Assembly (NCBI GenBank): GCA_038501785.1
Contig: JBAMJR010000154.1
Location: 4,571,001 to 4,635,000, forward strand
Source: Myoxocephalus aenaeus
Taxonomy: Eukaryota > Chordata > Actinopteri > Perciformes > Cottidae
Direction: 5' to 3'
DNA: 64,000 nucleotides
The notes under the pieces were generated by a model. That model did not search any database. It had not been told where the DNA came from and saw only the letters and a program-made list of their open reading frames with translations. The position numbers and the translations under genes were made by a program. Positions 60,764 through 64,000 of the stretch are shown piece after piece (position 1 is the stretch's first letter; each line of letters begins with the position of its first letter).

Positions 60764-63618
60764 GACTCCAATCATTAGATGGTGCCCAAACTGAAAGCAA
60801 ACCTCAGTGGTCTTCCAATGTACCGATACAGACTCCTCGACAGATAATGATACTGTTCAGAGGAGCCAGCGGGCCTGTGAGTGTTAAGTCTCTGCCCACG
60901 TTTTTACCCAAACTCCCATCAAACTTTAAAGAGAAAAGAAATACTAATTAGAAACTGCAAGCTAGGAGAAATGAGCAGGCAGACTCAGAACAGAAAATCC
61001 TATTCAGAGACTTAATGAGCTTGTCGAAGCTGAATAATTGATTTCTAATTCTAGCCTGCAGCTGTTGACCCAACCGGGGAGTGTTTTCAATGGAGCTGAA
61101 ATATGTTGCGCTCTGACTTGGCACTGTTAACTTTCTAGTAGTGGAATCATTACCAAACACCACCCTGTCTACCGCACACAGGTTTTATTCAGATTCAACA
61201 TAAAGTTTTCACATTTAACGACTTGACTTCGGTGCACAAACAAACAAGACCGGGCTCTCCCTTTGAAATGCATCACAGGTGATTCCCTTGACAACTTAAT
61301 CCTCCTTCAGATCTTGTTTAATATTTTAGACTGGACACAATTTAATAAAAGGCTGTTTGATTTTGAGCTGTGAAAGCCCAGCGAGGTAAACTCTCCCAGC
61401 GTATAAAGCATTGGGAACCACGGTCCATATCAGATTGTAGGTGTTTTATGTTTCGTTCATTTGCTGCGGAGTGATTCTTTGTTGCCCTGCGTGGACGATC
61501 ATATCCTGGGGGCTCTGGGGCAGGAGCAGCACAGAGCACCCTGTGTGTGAACCACAGCCGCCCAGCGTCCCTGTAAGATGACCTCACGGAAAATAGGCCT
61601 AATTATTGCTGTGACAGCCCATGCTATCATATTCTGCCAGATCAGTCACTACAGAGGAGAAAGAGGGCGGGGGGGGGAAAGAAAAATTAACAGAAATATA
61701 TACCACCGTGCCACCAAACCCCCCCCCTAAACTGAGCCCATTTATTTTTAATACCCTAATCAGCAGGTCCCAAAGGGGGCTTGGCTCTCACTCACCGGCA
61801 CAGACAGACACAGGTGAGTACAGGTAAGGCAGCAGGGAGCGAGGAGGAGGCGGACGGGGAGCTGAGAAGCCGGGTGAGGCGGGTTTGATGTTGATCGACA
61901 AATAAAAACGTAGCTTCGCTCATGGTGCATCCTCAAGCAAAACAATTTGAATCAGCCGAACAGTTAACCACACACAACCTCAGTTTCAGGGAAATATATG
62001 TGTTTGCATAGAAACCTTCTCCCTGAAGAGTAGATGGTAGATAGAGGGATAAAGTGATGGTCGAACAGAGGAGAGACGGGGGGCCAGGAGGACACTGCAA
62101 TCACAAGATACAGAGTTTAAGGCAGACAGAAGTGATTAACTCAAGGACTGTCATATTCCTGACGCCATAGTCATCCGGGCTGGATCATTATATGATAGAT
62201 TTCAGGGCTATTTGCCTGGTTTTGTTCCCAGAGACAGTATTACGAGAGACACCCTGGGAATGGGACATACTACACCAATAGCTAGCTCCGTGAGAAAAAC
62301 ACAGAAAATATCAGCGCTCTGTGCCGAGCTGTGGGTGACACTGATGTTTTCACTGTTGGGGATCACAACACTGTATTACCATGACAGCAAGGTTCAGCAA
62401 AAATGTTTTGTATTGTGTTGGTATTGTGTGGCATCACCCTTTTACCTTCAGCCGAGCTTTGTTCCATGCACTTTTAAAAATCTACATTTCAGTTTATTGA
62501 AACTTGTGTGTAATATTAGTAGCTTTTGTTCTCTATCAGTTATCGTAACATTGTGCTCAATAGGTTCCTTTCTGAGAAACACAGGGACATTGTGGCAAGA
62601 GACATCCAAATGGGGAAAGAAGCACGAGCGGCCCGGCGATCCGTCAGGTGGTAAACACGGCAATAGTTTAGAAAGGTTTGGAGGTAAAAAAAAAAAAAAC
62701 ACCTGTAAAGTTAGTAATAAGGCCTCATTGCACGTACACCGAAGACTACCTTCCCACGAAAACGACAGCTGTCAACACGCTAAAACGTGACGGGAAATGA
62801 CGTGTTTAAGCTTAAGTGACAAGCCCGTCTAGAAGCCGTAATAAATATGTCCGTAGAAATGATTGACGAGCAAAAGCGGAAGTCAGGCGGCGTTATAATC
62901 AAGCCACGAAGTCTGCATCGGGAGATGGCGGATAGATGATGGGTCTTTCCTGCAGACGGTGTATCTTTTTTAACATGACAACAAAAGTTCTCTAACCTGA
63001 ACAAAGTACTTATCTCAACCCAAACCAATTTATTTTGTAACATTTTTGGTGTTAGATCAGGACGCACCTACAAACGTACCATTTAAAGCATAGATCAAAG
63101 TTGAAGGACTATTTTGGGTGATTATTTCACATTTCACTTTCCCTTTCAGATGGGTTTGTTTAACCTCAAGGTTGTTTTGTAAATCTGTATGATTGTCAGA
63201 TGTTGCCATGTAGCCAGATCACTGCAATTAACTCGTAAAGTGTAATGTGTTCACAATCAAAGGAAATAATGGCACACATTACAAAAATAAGATCCAAGTT
63301 GCATCGACTCCTGAGCGTTGAGCAGCATCTCTGCTTTTTAGTGTCATCAGGTTAAAACATGTGATTGAAATTACAGTTTGATCAGATGGTCAGATAAACG
63401 ATTCAATTAAACAACTTCACTATTCTAGACCAGAGTGCAAACCCACACACACTTAAACTCACACACACACACACACACACACTTAAACTCACACACACAA
63501 ACACACGCACACAAAATCACGCGAGAGTAATAAGCTAATAATGTGATTAATTTCACTGATTACAAAATCAGCCTGCTTGAGTGAAACAGTGTTACGATTC
63601 GTGGGTTTTTGATTTTGA

Positions 63619-63651
<33 letters not shown>

Positions 63652-64000
63652 TGTCTATGGTTGCTTTTCGCCGGTAAAGAAAAGAATACAGCCGTAGCCT
63701 TGTAACCCAGCTCTGCCCTCCACCCCCAGCCCCTCTCGCTGTCACCGGCCATGTGTAGTGTGTAATAGGCACTGACAGTCGTTGCTCAGGTCAGTAACCC
63801 TGTGGCCCTGTCTAATTGAGGCTAAGGATCCCGGCTTGTCCTGCCATCTATAATTAACCACATCATCTGCAGCCGTATGAAAGATTCAGCTGGACTGGGA
63901 GTGGCCCGACACATGATCCTGCTGTTGGTGTTTACCGCTCGTGTGTATAAATGTGTGTATTGCGTTGCTGCCACAGTGATCTATCTATCTAAATACTATC
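60764..64000. other. sox1 distal upstream DNA to right edge
   Basis: No recognised exon. Short CA/GT runs at 63460-63481 and 63618-63655. A promoter-like motif cluster at 62790-62935 is described in the findings. Confidence 0.45.

Noticed and set aside
62212..62790. 192-codon open frame on the plus strand
   Set aside because: Starts only with TTG, has low-complexity GKKKKNTC text from an A run, no recognisable domain and no splice context; judged chance.

Overview
The window is vertebrate genomic DNA, almost certainly from a ray-finned (teleost, probably percomorph) fish. The coding signal comes from two genes with vertebrate protein sequence. The non-coding DNA is crowded with long (CA)n/(GT)n, (CT)n and (AT)n arrays and with Tc1-type and other short inverted-repeat transposons of kinds typical of teleosts. 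The species cannot be named from sequence alone.

Layout. From the left edge to about 20.56 kb lies the 5' part of atp11a on the minus strand. This is a P4-ATPase phospholipid flippase. Fifteen coding exons (residues 1 to about 544) could be placed, with canonical splice sites and an unbroken reading frame. The gene runs off the left edge inside its cytosolic nucleotide-binding domain. Exon 1 (20070-20108) sits in a CpG-rich promoter with a perfect NRF1-type palindrome. Intron 1 (about 9.7 kb) is the main transposon landing zone: a short insertion with 14-bp target-site duplications, a solo LTR carrying a nested DNA transposon, and a 234-bp Tc1-type MITE.

From 20.6 to 47.3 kb is about 27 kb of intergenic DNA with no recognisable protein-coding exon. 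It holds microsatellites, MITEs, a tRNA-derived SINE, an internally deleted Tc1-like element, two minisatellite-like tandem repeats, several hairpins and one candidate non-coding exon on the plus strand.

At 47935-48963 on the minus strand is an intact, single-exon sox1 (SoxB1 HMG-box transcription factor, 342 aa), inside a GC-rich island with an octamer motif and a TATA-like element upstream. From 49.5 to 64 kb is sox1's upstream flank: no recognised gene, many microsatellites, and AT-rich, TAAT-rich stretches that are candidate neural enhancers.

Together. sox1 lies upstream of atp11a in the same orientation. This is the order known for human SOX1 and ATP11A, and it independently supports both identifications. 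The two genes have unrelated functions (neural progenitor transcription factor; membrane phospholipid asymmetry); their linkage is ancestral rather than operon-like. I found no CRISPR, bacterial, phage or novel multi-gene system. The points of interest are transposon nesting, repeat-dense introns and candidate regulatory motifs.
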